Part shown: in pieces, positions 63,846 to 64,000 of the stretch
Layout of the letters: the number at the start of each line of letters is the position of its first letter
Numbering within the stretch: the first letter of the stretch is position 1
Assembly (NCBI GenBank): GCA_013334225.1
Contig: JAAXXY010000001.1
Location: 1-64,000, forward strand
Reading direction: 5' to 3'
Source: Chlorobiaceae bacterium
Lineage (GTDB): Bacteria > Bacteroidota > Chlorobiia > Chlorobiales > Chlorobiaceae
DNA: 64,000 bases
Translations under genes and position numbers: made by a program
Notes under the pieces: model-generated
The model's database searches: none
What the model was told of the DNA's origin: nothing
The model's input: the letters and a program-made list of their open reading frames with translations, nothing else

Positions 63846-64000
63846 GGTTTTACAAGACCGACAATCACTCCAATCGGTCCGATCGGTCATATCTGGTTAC
63901 ATCTTCACGTTCTTGTCGAACTTGCTGCCGATTATTTCACAGTCCGGGATGCAGTACCAGAGGAAGAGGTCGGAATTCCCATCATGAAGGGCTTTGAAAC
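63846..64000 (+). other. Coding-like open frame running off the right edge, no canonical start visible
   Basis: Frame reads GFTRPTITPIGPIGHIWLHLHVLVELAADYFTVRDAVPEEEVGIPIMKGFE; in-frame TGA at 63843-63845 precedes it. Confidence 0.35.

Noticed and set aside
63785-63997. 70-aa ORF MKERETSYSYQDQRGIRDFLRFYK...
   Set aside because: Ser/Arg-rich out-of-frame translation; another frame in the same DNA (63846 onward) looks more like protein.

Overview
The window looks like chromosome from a green sulfur bacterium (Chlorobiales). The diagnostic genes are chlorosome envelope genes csmC and csmA and a BchH-family Mg-chelatase large subunit; genus was not determined. From left to right: (i) a glycosyltransferase/LPS block with an apparent dTDP-Fuc3NAc cassette (1-5004); (ii) a long housekeeping block (cdsA, hisS, rimP-nusA-infB-rbfA-truB-ribF-rpsO, gmk, rpoZ, panD, lptC, ompH, dprA, GGPP synthase, fni, ABC transporters, glmM, rpsT, ruvA, folC, rho); (iii) tRNA-Lys(TTT) and tRNA-Leu(GAG), preceded by a 35-aa basic ORF that the supplied ORF track misses; (iv) etfBA, bamA, uppS, gatA, sucD; (v) two heptanucleotide tandem arrays; (vi) a BchH-family gene, a TonB receptor and a serine-palmitoyltransferase-like gene; (vii) holA, ssb, a pyrK-like gene; (viii) a chlorosome locus in which csmC-csmA and a 610-aa unrecognised protein lie between two ArsA/Get3-like ATPases; (ix) folK/folB. 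The best candidate for an under-described system is the locus at 57276-62803. No rRNA, CRISPR array, prophage or transposase was recognised. All assignments come from reading the sequence and recalling protein families; no searches were run.
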